From Furcasterigmium furcatum (taxonomy: Eukaryota; Ascomycota; Sordariomycetes; Glomerellales; Plectosphaerellaceae): DNA of 64,000 nucleotides. A program made the translations under genes and the position numbers. The notes below the pieces were generated by a model. The model was not told the DNA's origin and did not search any database. It saw nothing but the letters and a program-made list of their open reading frames with translations. The stretch is from positions 1,490,862 to 1,554,861 of the forward strand of contig BCIA01000004.1 in the NCBI GenBank assembly GCA_001599815.1, read 5' to 3'. Shown piece after piece: positions 12,027 to 23,410 of this stretch (position 1 is its first letter; the number at the start of each line of letters is the position of its first letter).

Positions 12027-13344
12027 ATGACCAATACCGAGAAAACAGGCAAGGCGGCAGCTCTGCTCGCCAAATTGTTGCAGCAGTATGTTGCATCCAA
12101 CCCCGAGTCAGCGGCCCTCAACAAGAAGGCATCGGAGGTCATGCCCGCCGGCAACACACGCGCCGTGTTTGTCTACGAGCCCTTCCCCCTGGCCATGAAG
12201 AGCGGGAGAGACTGTCGCGTCACGTCCGTGGACGGCACGGAGTATCTCGACTTTGTCTCCGAGTACTTCGCAGGCATGTTCGGCCACTCCCACCCTGATA
12301 TCAAGGCGGCCTTGCAAGAATCCATCTCGTCCGGGTTTACTCTCGGTGCGCCGACACAAAAGGAAGCAGAACTTGCGGCAACCATCGTGTCCCGTTTTCC
12401 TAGCATGGACATGGTGCAGTTCTGCACGTCCGGCACGGAAGCAAACACGCTAGCCGTCGCCGTAGGACTAAACTATTCTCAGAAGAAAAAGGTAGGGCTG
12501 ACACAAAGTCAAAAGGAATCAGGCAGACTGACCAGTATTCTGTCTTTAGGTTCTCGTCTTCGAGCGTGGCTACCACGGGAACACCCTCTCTTTCAAGACG
12601 CCTAATGGCATGATTCTCCCCCACGATTTCGTCCTGGCTCCCTACAATGATATCGAGGGGACGCGGGCCAAGATAGACCCTGATATTGGAGTCATACTCG
12701 TCGAGCCAATGCAGGCGGCTGGCGGCATGATCCCGGCAACTCGAGAGTTTCTGTCCTTCCTCCGAGAAGAGGCCACCAGGGTCAATGCAGTGCTCGTTTT
12801 TGATGAAGTAGTGACCGCGAGGTTGTATGTTAACGGGTTGCAGAGCCACCACAACATCATTCCGGACATGACGTCTCTCGGCAAGTACATTGGTGGCGGC
12901 CTGGCCTTCGGAGCTTACGGCGGCCGCCGGGCCATTATGGAAACGCTCGACGTCAGGCGGGAGAACAACACTTTGCACCACTCGGGCACCTTTCACAACA
13001 ACCTCTTCACGATGTCAGCCGGTCTCGCAGCCTGCAAGCTTCTGTCTCACGAGAACATCGAGAGAGCGAACCACCTCGGCTCGCGGCTGCGCGACGGGAT
13101 GGATACGATCCTGAACGGGTCGAAACGGGGAACGGCCCGTGTGACGGGCCTTGGAAGTGTGGCCGGCATTGCCTTCAAGGGGCCAGATGCCGCGACCTTG
13201 CAGTCTGCCTTCTACTTCTTCTTGTTGACTCGCAAGATCTACATGGGCCACCGGGGCTTTTTGGCTCTGAACATCATGCACAAGGAAAGCCACATTCAGG
13301 AGCTGCTGGAGGCTGTCAGGGAGTTTGCGCAGGAGGCCCTCTAG
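12027..13344 (+). CDS. Class III PLP aminotransferase (GSA-aminomutase-like)
   Basis: Fold-type I PLP enzyme of the omega-aminotransferase / glutamate-1-semialdehyde aminomutase group, moving an amino group from a terminal or side-chain amine to a keto acceptor. Two exons, 12027-12491 and 12550-13344, with a 58-nt intron (419 aa). The phosphate-binding CTSGTEAN, the pyridine-N Asp in VFDEV, and the Schiff-base Lys in TSLGKYIGGG are all present, followed by GAYGG and SGTFHNN as in GSA-AM relatives. No targeting peptide is visible. Lying between oxidases and a second BVMO, it could convert an amine to the aldehyde or ketone that those enzymes use, or the reverse. True haem-pathway function is unlikely because fungi make ALA by the Shemin route. 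Confidence 0.9.
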
Positions 13345-14360
13345 TTCAGTAGATTCGAGTTCTAGAGCAATCCATCATTCATCGTACCACTTTCAGAAGC
13401 TATCTTGCCTTTCCAAAGCTAGAGTAAATTGATGATGATTATGGGAAGAAGCTGCGAGTTGGGAAACTATCTCACTAAGCTAAGACATAACACACAGATC
13501 AGGGTAGTATCACGTCACTGCTCTTCCTTGACTGCGAGATAATCGAATCGAACAGTCATTCTGGCTTTCGCAATCTGGAAGGGGACCCATCCTGGTTGCC
13601 AGATACCTGTGCGCTCCCACGTCTCTGCTACCCGAGGCTCGGCTTGCGCGGACAGAGTCTTTGCGGGGGTTCCAACCTTCTCACGGCCAGCAAGCGACTG
13701 GAGAGCCAGAAACGGCCTTCTGGCGGCAAGATCAGTCCGCAAGAGCCTTGTGTTTCGACTGGGTAGCAGTTCCTCTCCAGCCTGGGAGTGGAAAACCTCT
13801 TACACAACCCCCAGCTAGAATGCCGCCACATCCCCGAATTCTATGTGCCCAAAGCGTGCTGAGTCACACTTGGCGCTGCCGCGGATTTTCTGAATTTGGA
13901 GTTGCCGGCGCCCCGAGTCGCGGAGTCCGCGGAGGTGCGTCTGGGTTATCGGACTCCGCCGCCTGTTCCGGCCCTTTTCGAGCAAGGTTGCCATCGTTTA
14001 TCTAGCCGATGACCATCTAAGCGCAGCTTTCGAACTAGCGGATACCAGGCCAGCATGATTGTCTGCCAAGTTGATGCCGGCATCACCTGGCAAGCGGGGA
14101 TCGCAGATTATCTCCTAACGAAAAGGCCTATCTAAGCGCACAGCAATCTCCAGGTACAGCTAGCATCCACGGCTCCAGAGTCGCGAACTGCTCACTGCCA
14201 TGGCATCGAACGAGATGTTTTGAAACTGGGCCGACTTGCAATGAAATTCCAACTGTGACCCAGAGGCACTGTCGAGTTCATAACTGGAGAACTTGGTGGT
14301 CGAATGCATGCCCTTCTAGGTTTATCCTATGCCAAGTCAAGAAGATCACCAACATCGAAA
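13345..14360. other. Intergenic region, aminotransferase to BVMO 2
   Basis: About 1 kb. Short frames at 13515-14005 overlap in several frames without domains. It carries the promoter of the downstream monooxygenase. I see nothing else. Confidence 0.45.
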
Positions 14361-16304
14361 ATGGGTTCAGTATCCAGAGATCCTGTTGATAAGCTCGCCC
14401 AGGCGCAGCTCAAGTACGAAGAAGAGCGCAGCCGAAGACTTCGAGCCGACGGTCCCGCCCAGTTCGTCGACGCGACGCGCTCGGAGAAGTTCAGGCACTT
14501 CACCGACGACCCTTGGTACGATCCCAAGACCCTTCCCGAAGGCCCTAAACTCGCCGACAACGATCATGTCCGCGCGGTCATCCTCGGTGCCGGCTTCGGA
14601 TCTCTCCTGTTCGCAGCCGACCTCATAAAGTCCGGCATTAGCGCTGAAAATATTCTCCTTGTCGATGCGGCCAGTGGCTTCGGAGGAACATGGTACTGGA
14701 ATAGATATCCCGGCCTCATGTGCGACGTCGAAAGCGCCTGCTACATGCCCCTGCTCGAAGAGACAGGCTATACTCCGAAGCACAAGTACTCCTACGGGGA
14801 GGAGCTGAGAGAGTACGCGAACTTGGCTGCGCGGAAGCTCGGGATCTACCCCAGAGCCTTCTTTCGGACATCGATGAAGATTGCCTCTTGGGACGAATCG
14901 ACGGGGGAGTGGATAACCACCATCGAGAAGACTACTGGCAACGGGAACGAGTTGCTGCGCATACGCTGCGACTTCCTTGTCCTCGCAGCCGGAATCTTGG
15001 TTCATCCCAAGCTACCTCTGGTGCCGGGAATCGAATCCTTCAAGGGCCGGATCTTCCACACGGCTCGCTGGGACTATGACTACACCGGCGGCTCCCCGAC
15101 AGACCCCTCGCTCCATCGACTGAGGGACAAACGTGTGGCAATCATCGGCACTGGTGCCACATCGATCCAAGTCGTTCCGGAGCTCGCAAAGTGGGCGAAG
15201 GAGACCTATGTCTTCCAACGCACGCCCTCCTCAGTGGCAGTTCGCGGCCAGCACCCCATCGATCCCGAGGACTTTAACAGTGTCCGAAAGCCCGGAAAGG
15301 GATGGCAGCGGGCACGACAAGAGAATATGGCGACGTTCCTCACGAACCCGCCGCAGCTACCCGAGGTCGACCTCGTCAAGGACGGCTGGACCAGCTTCCC
15401 GGCCTTCTCTGCCCTGGTGGGAAGCCCTCTGCTCAAGACCCTGCCCGTCGAGAAGACACCCGAGTACATCGCGGGGCTACACGCCCTCGACCTGCCTCGC
15501 CAGGACATGATCCGCGCCCGCGTCGACGAACAAGTCAAGGATAAGAAGACCGCAGAGGGTCTCAAGCCATGGTACGCAGGGTGGTGCAAGCGGCCCGGTT
15601 TCCACGACGAGTATCTCGGTGCATTCAACAACCCCAACGTCCACCTGGTCGACACCGCGGGCAAGGGCATCGACGAGATCACTGAAACCGGTCTCCGCTT
15701 TGGGGAGCAGCACTACGACGTCGACTTGGTCATCTTCGCCACGGGCTTCGAACCTTGGGGCCAGGGAAGCCCGGCCCACCGAGCGAACATCACCGTGACG
15801 GGGCGGGACGGCCTATCCATGGACGACAAGTGGGCAGACAAGATCGGCACCCTTCACGGCGTCCTGACCCGCGGGTTCCCCAACCTGATTCTGCCTGGCG
15901 GCACCCAGGCGGGCAGCACGGTGAACCAGGTGCACCAGATGGGTATCTATGCCAATCATGTCGGCTCCATCATCACGGCGGCGAGCAGGAGGGCAGGCCC
16001 GGGCGAGAAGGTGGTGCTCGAGCCGACCGAGGAGGGCGAGGAGGGCTGGGTGAGGGAGATCACCAGCCGCGCACACGGCCTGGCTGGCCTGGTTAACTGC
16101 ACGCCCAGCTACATCAACGGCGAGGGAAAGATCGCAACACTGTCTGCGGAAGAGAAACTCAAGACCGCGCGGAGGGCAAACTGGACTCCTGGCATTCTTG
16201 ACTACACCGAAACGATCAAGGCTTGGGAGGACGCTGGGGATCTGGCAGGGCTCGACGTCCGCGTGATGCCTGGGAGCGGTTCGCGGGACAGGACGAAGCT
16301 GTAG
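14361..16304 (+). CDS. FAD-dependent Baeyer-Villiger monooxygenase 2 (CHMO/PAMO-like)
   Basis: Single-exon flavin monooxygenase, 647 aa from the ATG at 14361. An in-frame upstream ATG at 14304 would add 19 residues, but 14361 has the better AAAATGG context. FAD Rossmann motif GAGFGS, then FGGTWYWNRYPG and the BVMO fingerprint FKGRIFHTARWD. The NADPH Rossmann motif is GTGATS, and the FATGFEPW segment follows. The N-terminal helical extension before the first Rossmann fold and the WYWNRYPG...CDVES segment match the cyclohexanone/phenylacetone/steroid monooxygenase subgroup. It is therefore a different subfamily from BVMO 1, with no intron and a longer N-terminus. It is followed on the same strand by the Zn2Cys6 regulator. 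Substrate unknown. Confidence 0.93.
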   Translation: MGSVSRDPVDKLAQAQLKYEEERSRRLRADGPAQFVDATRSEKFRHFTDDPWYDPKTLPEGPKLADNDHVRAVILGAGFGSLLFAADLIKSGISAENILLVDAASGFGGTWYWNRYPGLMCDVESACYMPLLEETGYTPKHKYSYGEELREYANLAARKLGIYPRAFFRTSMKIASWDESTGEWITTIEKTTGNGNELLRIRCDFLVLAAGILVHPKLPLVPGIESFKGRIFHTARWDYDYTGGSPTDPSLHRLRDKRVAIIGTGATSIQVVPELAKWAKETYVFQRTPSSVAVRGQHPIDPEDFNSVRKPGKGWQRARQENMATFLTNPPQLPEVDLVKDGWTSFPAFSALVGSPLLKTLPVEKTPEYIAGLHALDLPRQDMIRARVDEQVKDKKTAEGLKPWYAGWCKRPGFHDEYLGAFNNPNVHLVDTAGKGIDEITETGLRFGEQHYDVDLVIFATGFEPWGQGSPAHRANITVTGRDGLSMDDKWADKIGTLHGVLTRGFPNLILPGGTQAGSTVNQVHQMGIYANHVGSIITAASRRAGPGEKVVLEPTEEGEEGWVREITSRAHGLAGLVNCTPSYINGEGKIATLSAEEKLKTARRANWTPGILDYTETIKAWEDAGDLAGLDVRVMPGSGSRDRTKL

Positions 16305-16674
16305 GTGGTAGAGCGAACGCTTGACGTGGTTAGCAGTACTAGCATCGAGAATCTGGCATGAATCGTTACCCCAGACTTCACAGCAAAGAGCCCCTTGCAA
16401 GTTCCCCGTCACCTCCAGGTCCGATACCGAGGTCCAGTGCTAAGACCAAGCCGTATTAGCGGCATCTAGCACCTTTATGTGTGGATCACAAGGCGCCTCA
16501 GTGGTGTCCGAGTAGTAGTACCTATCTACTTTAGGTCACTGATTGCGGGGGGTCCTTGGTGCAGTCTTAAGGCCCTTCGGTCCCTGCTCCAGCCGCCCCC
16601 AGACTTGGAGATTCCTCGACAACCCCAGTTCTTCTCCCCCAACTCAGCAGACAATACATCATTCTGGACTGAAA
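16305..16674. other. Intergenic region, BVMO 2 to regulator
   Basis: 370 bp holding the monooxygenase 3' end and the regulator 5' leader. No feature is recognised. Confidence 0.4.
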
Positions 16675-18310
16675 ATGTGCAACGAAGCGAAACCCATGAA
16701 CAAAGGCGTCGGCCAGGGAATGCGCCTCCCGGTACGGCGAAGCAAGGCCGGCTGCTTCTGCTGCAGGTTGCGGAAGAAGAAGTGCGACGAGCGGAAGCCG
16801 GTCTGCTCGGGCTGCACCCGAGCCAAACTGCTCTGTTCGTGGCCGTCCGGCGGCGGGACCGGCGGCACGGGGGAGTCCGAGTTCGCCTGGCGCATCAAGA
16901 TGAAGTCCGGCGGTGTTGTGACGAGGGACCCGGCGGCCGCAAGCGACGCCTCGTCGGCGGCATCTCAGTCGCAGATGATGCCCAGGAAGAAACCCAGGAC
17001 GCCTCTGGGCCTCGACGACATGACCATGACTCTCTGCTTTTCCGTGCCTCGAAGCACGAACGACCTCATCAACTCCCAGCCCTGCAAGAATGCGTTCGAG
17101 TACTACCGGCACTCGACGAGCTCTCGCATGGTAGCGCGGCTCTGCGCCAAAAACCCGTACATCCACGCCGTCCTCCCCGTCGCCCATGTAGACAGCCTGA
17201 TCATGCACTCGGTACTCGCGCTGGGCGGGACGCACGCAGGTCACGCCCTGCAGTCTGCTGAGGCACGCCAGGTCGGCAGTCAGCACTACGTCCTTGCGGT
17301 TGGCGAGCTCAAGACCGCACTGACTGCCTGGGTCGACGGCAGCTATTCCGACTTTCTGCGACTGTTCCTCGCGAGCATTCTGATGTGTCAATACGAGGTC
17401 AGTGAGCGAGTGCCACCTCGCCAGGCAGGTCAACGACCCCTATTCAAGTTGCTGACAGGAAGGACGACAGTGCATCACGGGAAATAAAGGGGGCGCGCTT
17501 TTCCATCACGTCCGCGCGTGCCGCGAGTTTGCATCTCACGCCATCAACCTCGGCCCCGGGGCGGCGGGCGACCCGGACCTGCTCAACTTCGTGCTCGAGG
17601 TGTACCTGTACTTCGAGCTTCTCGGCACGCTTCGGTCTCCTTCTCAGGAATACTCCGGCGCGGACGTGCAGTCCGTGCAAAGGTGTCTGGAGAGCCTCGC
17701 CCACCACGAGGAGTCCGGCTTCGTCCTCGGCTGCGCCATCGACCTGTACCGCCTGATTCCCATCGTTTCTCAGTTCGGAGCGCTGTGCCAGAGGGAGCAG
17801 TCGGGAGAGGAGGGACTGGGCTGCGAGACGCTGTACGAGACGCTGCAGAACTGCATCGCCCAGTGGCAGCCGCCGGATCGGCTCTCCGACGATATCACCG
17901 CCTCGCTGTCCCACGACTGGAGCCACGGGGAGATCATGGCGGCCACGATCCTCCAGAACACCTTGATGATCGTGGTAGAAGTGTATTATTATCAGAACCC
18001 GGCATCGGTGGAACCGTTCATCGACCACACCCTGACGCTCTTGCAGCTCGTCAGCGGAGAGCTGGCGGCGGCGGTCACCTTCTGGCCCATGATGCTCATC
18101 AGCTGCTGCCTCCGGTCCGCCGAGCAACAAGCGGCAGTTCGCGATCTCTTGCAAAAGAAGCAGCAGACGACAGGGCTGCCGATCCTGGATCGAGCTATCG
18201 AGGTTCTAGGCTGGGTCTGGGAGGAGGTGCGGATGGGCGCGGCGGGTTCGGGGCTCCATGCGCTGGACAAGGTGCTCAAGATGCGCGATTCGGACCTCTG
18301 CCTCGGTTGA
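16675..18310 (+). CDS. Zn2Cys6 transcription factor, candidate cluster regulator
   Basis: Two exons, 16675-17397 and 17471-18310, joined by a 73-nt intron with a GCTGACAG branch region (520 aa). The zinc cluster is at residues ~31-58: SKAGCFCCRLRKKKCDERKP followed by VCSGCTRAKLLC. A basic, Ser/Gly-rich linker follows, then a fungal_trans_2-type middle/C-terminal domain (LMCQYE...NKGGALFHHVRACREF). Such proteins act in the nucleus and bind CGG-containing sites. Placed between a monooxygenase and a permease inside the oxidoreductase block, it is the obvious candidate local regulator, though this is inferred from position only. The start was chosen because it is the first ATG after the upstream gene that is followed by the intact zinc motif. 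Confidence 0.9.
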
Positions 18311-19067
18311 TGGGAGTCTGCATGGGGGCACAGGACGAGACGGCGTTATCTCCTAGGTCGATCATTCTAATGGGAACTCAATCTATGTGCATGCACATGG
18401 AGCTCTAGCCACCACCGCGAGATCCCGACAACTCGGCACCAGAGACCAGGTTCATGCATATCTCCCCAACCTCGCTGCCGCCGAAACTCAGCAAACAGGG
18501 CAGGGTATCGGCTAGATTAGATAAAACGTGGAGGGCTGGAGTGAGCTCTGCAATTCGGCCACCCTACTTGATCTAATAGTCTTTTAGCTAACCTCGCCCC
18601 CTCCCTCTCGGAGCTACGGCCGTCACGCGAGCTCCGGCCCCGGCACAATGACTCGGGGACTCCACTGAATCTAAGCGCCGCTAAGGCGAGGACGGTTAGC
18701 ACCCTACCGGCCCTCTGAAGCGGCTGGGCTGGACGCTCCCAGCACCTATCTCCCCCGCAATCCGACGAGAACCGTGCATGATAAGCCGCAAAGGTAGCGG
18801 ACTTTGATGTCGGCTCCCTGCCGGCTGTCCGGGAAAGCGACCTTGTTGGAGACAACTCGAGGAGGTACGGGCACAGAGTGCTGGAGTGCGACGACATCCT
18901 CGGACGGCATGGATATAAAGTCACAGGCAGACGCTCTCCAAGCTGAGTTTCCCATGATCCATCGTTGAACCCGTCACCCGCCTCCTCCTGAACACAGACA
19001 ACAAAACAACTCAGGCAGAAAGCAACACTCAGCCTCTCTTGCTTCCTCTTTGTAGCCACAGCCCGCC
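18311..19067. other. Intergenic region, regulator to permease
   Basis: 757 bp. A minus-strand frame at 18517-19059 is not supported by any motif. The right part is the permease promoter with a TATA element at 18914-18920. Confidence 0.45.
18914..18920 (+). promoter_or_regulatory. TATA-like element of the permease gene
   Basis: TATAAAG (in GGATATAAAGTC) lies about 148 bp upstream of the permease ATG, a plausible distance for a fungal core promoter with a ~110-nt leader. Confidence 0.4.
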
Positions 19068-20651
19068 ATGGCCACCGTCATGGAATCCAAGGATGGCCTG
19101 TCCAACTCCAAGGAGAGCCTCGACAATGTCGCTTCTGCCGCAGAGACAGAGGGCGTCGGAGAGGTCAAGCCAGTCAAACACTTCAACTTCTTCCTCACCC
19201 TTGGAATCACCTTCTCGGTCACAGCTGTTCCCATTGCCGTGGGCTCGTACCTCTCCCTGGTCGTTGGCCTCGGCGGCATGCCGTTCTACCTCTACTCTTT
19301 CATCTTCGCCGGAACGTTCCAGTTCGTCACTTGCCTCTCCATTGCCGAGCTTGCCTCCGGTATCCCACACTCCTCTGGTAAGTCCCTCTCTGGATCTTGA
19401 TGCTGGGCCCGTCACTCCCATGCTGACATGTCTGCTCATACAGGCATGGCCTACTGGGTCAAAGTCCTGAGTCCCCCAAGATGGTCGGCATTGTTCGAAT
19501 ATGTGGTGGGCTGGTGGTCCAACGTGGCCTGGCTGTGTATTGTAGCGGCTTCGAACCTCTACGCCGCTCAGTATATCACAGCCCTTGCGAATGCGGTCCA
19601 TGAGGACTATCACCCCGAGGCCTGGCACACGTATCTCGTCTGTGTCGGGATCTCCCTGGTCTCCCTGTTTCTCAACCTCCCCGGCGGTTTCAAGCTCATG
19701 CCCTACGTCACCGGCTCTGCGGCCGTCTCCATCAACGTCACGGGCCTCTTCATGCTCATTGTCCTTCTGGTCCGGGCCAACCCGAAGCAGTCCGCATCTT
19801 TTGTATTCACCGAGGTTGTGAACACGTCTGGATGGGAGTCGCTAGGCGTTGTCTTCTTCCTCAGTATCTTGCCGGGCATGGCGTGCTTGGGGGCATTCGA
19901 CTCCGCTCTTCACCTCACTGATGAGGTCGACAATCCCTCCAGGCAGATTCCTCGCGTCATGCTGAGTTCCTTCGGCCTGGGCGCTATCACGGGTATTGCA
20001 ACCATCGTCATCCTCGGCTTCTGCACCATCGATCCCGTCGCGATGGCAAGCCCATCAGGTGGCATGCCTCTGGTCCAGCTGTTGATCGACGGGCTCGATT
20101 CGATGCCGCTTGTGATTGTAACGTCGGTAATGATCATCCTCGTCCTCACGATTGCTACTACAAACTGCCTGACCAGCTGGTCTCGGCTCTACTGGTCCTT
20201 TTCCTCCAGCAAGATGATCCCCTTCCACTCATGGACCTCCAAGCTGTCCTCCAAGTCCAGCCTGCCCGTCAACGCCCTGCTGGTCAACACCCTCCTCGCG
20301 AATCTCCTCTGCGCCATCTCCATCGGAAACTCGACAGCCATGAACGCCATCCTGGGCGCCATTAAGATCTGCTATAACCTATCCTACCTCTTGACTTTCG
20401 GCCTGCTCCTCGCAAAGGGCCGGGACTCCTCGATGGACCCCAATCGCTGGCTGAATCTGGGTCGATGGGGCACTACGATTAATGCTCTGGCGATTGGCTG
20501 GTGTGCCTTTGCTCTGATCTGGGTGTCCTTCCCCTTGTTCCTGCCCGTCACGGCGACGTCGATGAACTATACTGCGCCGGTGGCGGCTGGGTTCACCATT
20601 CTGTCTGGAGTCTACTGGGTCTTGGTTGCAGGGAAGAGGAAGCTGACCTAG
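19068..20651 (+). CDS. APC-superfamily amino acid/choline/GABA-type permease
   Basis: Polytopic plasma-membrane transporter. Two exons, 19068-19377 and 19444-20651, with a 66-nt intron (505 aa). The hydrophilic N-terminus of about 40 residues is followed by roughly twelve hydrophobic segments. Family landmarks are FSVTAVPIAVGSYL in TM1, a Trp-rich segment (VGWWSNVAW), and the loop ALHLTDEVDNPSRQIPRVM, which corresponds to the E-E-V/DE-V 'NPSRxxP' loop of the amino acid/choline transporter subgroup (HNM1/UGA4-like). As the last gene on this strand in the oxidoreductase block, it may import the nitrogenous substrate handled by the aminotransferase and oxidases. Substrate prediction beyond 'amine or amino acid' is not possible. 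Confidence 0.9.
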
Positions 20652-21174
20652 AAAAAGGCAGTGGTGCCTCGAGGAATCGTATTGGCATCTATTCGCCTTT
20701 TCTGGACCTTTTCATTGGAAAGTTGGTACGGGATCTATGGCCCAGGGGTTTGGCCTGTGTCTGTGAATTGGGTTCTGGATGTAACTACGCGGACGACCGG
20801 CGGACGCTTCGTGGCGGGGGATATTAGGGGGCAGAGGAACTGTTCTACCTTCGCGACTTGTCATTGCGAAACTGATCTCCAAGTTAAATCCCATTCGGTA
20901 GTGAAGCCGCTCGGGCAACCTCCAAAGACCTTCGCCTTCGAGAATACCTTATTCAAGCCTCTGTCTCTGAAGTTCAGATGAACTGCATCACCTATTTAAA
21001 GTATCCCGATCTAGCTACACCCGGTACGTGGCGCGTCTCGGCACAAGTTTCAAGAGGAGCGAAAAATAGTAACAAAGTCCGGACGAGTCTGATTTCTAGC
21101 TTCAACTACATAATCGCAAGAGCTTTGAGAGTCACGTCAACACCGTCCTCTCGCACCGTCACGAGCCTGGTGCT
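20652..21174. other. Convergent intergenic region, permease / Egh16-like gene
   Basis: 523 bp between two converging 3' ends. Short frames only. I see nothing further. Confidence 0.45.
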
Positions 21175-21979
21175 CTACAAGCTGCGCTTGAGCTGAGCCA
21201 ACTCCTGCTCATTCTTGAGAATAGCACGCGCGAGCAAGAAGCGCGCGGTCTCCGCGGTGCTGTTGCCGGCCCCGGCCAGCTGGACGGGGACAACGCCGCC
21301 GAAGGGGCCGGCGCCGGCGTCGTTCTGGCACCGAACCATGCAGACGTTCTCCTGGCCGGCCACGGAGCCGGTGCACTCCTGGTTGGCGGGGATCTGCGCC
21401 ACCATCGGGTGGTCAGTAGCCTGCGTATCCTGGGAGATATTAGCTCTTGCCGAGAAGTGCGTGGAATGGAAAGTGGTTTGTACCCGGCTGCGGGAATCCT
21501 CGCCCGGAGGGGTCACGGAGACCGTGATGGCAGCCCAGGTTGCGGCAGTGCCGTCCGAGTTGATCATGCAAGTGTAGGGACCTGGTGATCGGGCAGGTTA
21601 GATTTGGAATGTTTCGAGGGGAGATGTTTCACTCACCACCTCCATCAGAGTTCACCTGGTGGAGAGTCATGTTGAGGTAGCCGCCAGGGCTGACCTGAGG
21701 AAGCTGGTCGCCCAGTTCGCTCATGATGGCGACGGTTCCGCTCTCGACATTGTTGTTACCGAAGCCCTCGGTCTCGCCAACCGAGTCCTCGAGGTCGCCA
21801 TCAAAGCGGGTGGCATCACGCTGGAAGGGATCATCATCCGTTCCATCGCGGGGGGTGGTGGTGTCGACGCCGAGGCCCATGCCGGAGCCGCCGGCGTCAC
21901 CAACGGCGGCAATGATGGCGGCATGACCAGCGACGAGGCTCGTCGAGGCGAGAAGAGACAGGCAAGTGAGGAGCTGCAT
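21175..21979 (-). CDS. Egh16-like (MAS-type) secreted appressorium/virulence-associated protein
   Basis: Secreted protein of the gEgh16/Egh16H family, first described in powdery mildew and Magnaporthe (MAS) as induced during infection structures. Molecular function is unknown. Three exons: 21979-21637, 21581-21484, 21429-21175 (231 aa). The signal peptide is MQLLTCLSLLASTSLVAG, followed at once by the family start HAAIIAAVGDAGG. Conserved blocks include TPRDGT, PQVSPGG, LHQVN, GPYTCMINSDG, and the Cys-bearing CTGSVAGQ, VCMVRCQN and GPFGGVVPVQL motifs near the C-terminus. A TATA box is visible ~135 bp upstream. Together with the LysM and chitinase-like genes downstream, this suggests a host- or surface-interaction neighbourhood, though not an operon-like unit. 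Confidence 0.92.
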
Positions 21980-22111
21980 GGTGCTAGGAGGCGAGGAACT
22001 TGCGAGAACAGGATGAAGAGAGATGTGGAAAGAAGAGGTGCTGAGGTACTGCTGTGTTTGTGTCTGATGGAGAAGAAGAAATATCCGAGGACTGTTGAAG
22101 ATGGCCTCAGT

Positions 22112-22119
22112 CTTTTATA
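22112..22119 (-). promoter_or_regulatory. TATA box of the Egh16-like gene
   Basis: TATAAAAG on the minus strand, about 133 bp upstream of the start codon. A pyrimidine-rich leader follows, as in highly expressed fungal genes. Confidence 0.55.
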
Positions 22120-23307
22120 ATCAGAAGTTGAGGTTTAATTCAGAGAGTAGCCATCACGATGGAGCAGACCGCGTCTTGACTGTTCTTTCGCGTCACAGGA
22201 ATCATCCGCTGGTGAAGCGTGGCAGTGCTGGTTTCGCATCGATTCAGCCGAGTATCTGTTCACCACGAAACTTTCCAGTTAAGCTTATTGGGAGGTCGCG
22301 GGGTCGTTCATGGCACGGGTGCAAAGTCTGATCAATCTCAGTGGAGGTCTGTCATAGAATTCCTCGGAAATGGCCTGCCCCTTGGCGTGAGTGGCCTCCT
22401 TTCCTTCAACTATATCAGAGCCCTGTCTGGGATTTGGGATGACTTGGGTTCGTCGGAGCTTTTCACGACGTTCGACACCGCAGAATGTAGGCCCGTTCGC
22501 TCACCAAGACCGAGGATGTGCCCGAGCGTTGGTGACAGCTCTTGTCGGAGAAGCTTAAATCATTAACGTTTGGCAGGCCATAGCGCGTTTAAACTATCGT
22601 CGTGGACAGACGTGGTGAAGATGCGCACGGGCGAGCGATGATGCGACACCAATATTAGCGTGTTTGGCGGCCGTCGGATTTCGGGCGGACTATCGTCGCA
22701 CTGGAGGTCCGGAGGCGAGGGGTGGCCATGTTTTGAATGCTCGAGATCGAGAAACGCACCGGCGCGGAATGTGTTGATCCGGGGAGCTTTGGGGGCCGTT
22801 CAAGAGCATGGCTGAGCATGGATCGCCAACTTTGACCGAAGGAGCAGACATCAGGGGCACGAGAAACTCAATTCTCCTGACCATTTCTCCTTTTTACGAT
22901 ACTGAGCCACGATGAAGACTGTTGTCATCCCGACATGACATGAGCATGGGCTATCCCATCCTGCGGCCGCAACCCTGTGGCGGCAACACTGAGAGGGCAT
23001 CTTGTGAGGAACTTGTTTTCTTTGGGAAGATGACCGCAGAAAGTAGCCGGGGTGAGTGGCCTGCTTGAACTTTGCCAAAATGCCCTTGTCAGACGAAACG
23101 TCGCTTTCAATTCGCCAATGTCCCAATCATCGTGCGGCCCGTTGCACGCTGTCAACCTTGTCGCGCCAAGCGGCGAGATGTCTCCCCGATGATGACCACC
23201 TCAACACCGCCCTCATCGAACTTGACTGGCTCGGCAAAGCTTCGCATGAGGGCCAACGCAGCCTTACCAGGCAAAGCAGGCCAAGGCGTAGGGCTGCACT
23301 GGAAGGG

Positions 23308-23315
23308 CATAAAAG
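23308..23315 (+). promoter_or_regulatory. TATA-like element of the Cys-rich GPI-type protein gene
   Basis: CATAAAAG about 96 bp upstream of the ATG at 23411. Confidence 0.4.
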
Positions 23316-23410
23316 CATCACGCTGCCATCCGACTCTTGGCCCTCCGACTCTTGAGTCCCAGGCCCCGATGGTCACCCATCCAGCAGCAGCCGCTTCCAT
23401 CTGATACAAG

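Larger units (their letters stand above)
21980..23410. other. Divergent intergenic region, Egh16-like / GPI protein
   Basis: 1.43 kb with promoters at both ends. The middle (22.3-23.1 kb) contains only short overlapping frames without domains. No mobile element or RNA gene is seen. Confidence 0.5.

Noticed and set aside
12027..13344. Aminotransferase as a haem-pathway glutamate-1-semialdehyde aminomutase
   Set aside because: Sequence type fits the family, but fungi make ALA by ALA synthase, and the context is an accessory oxidoreductase block.
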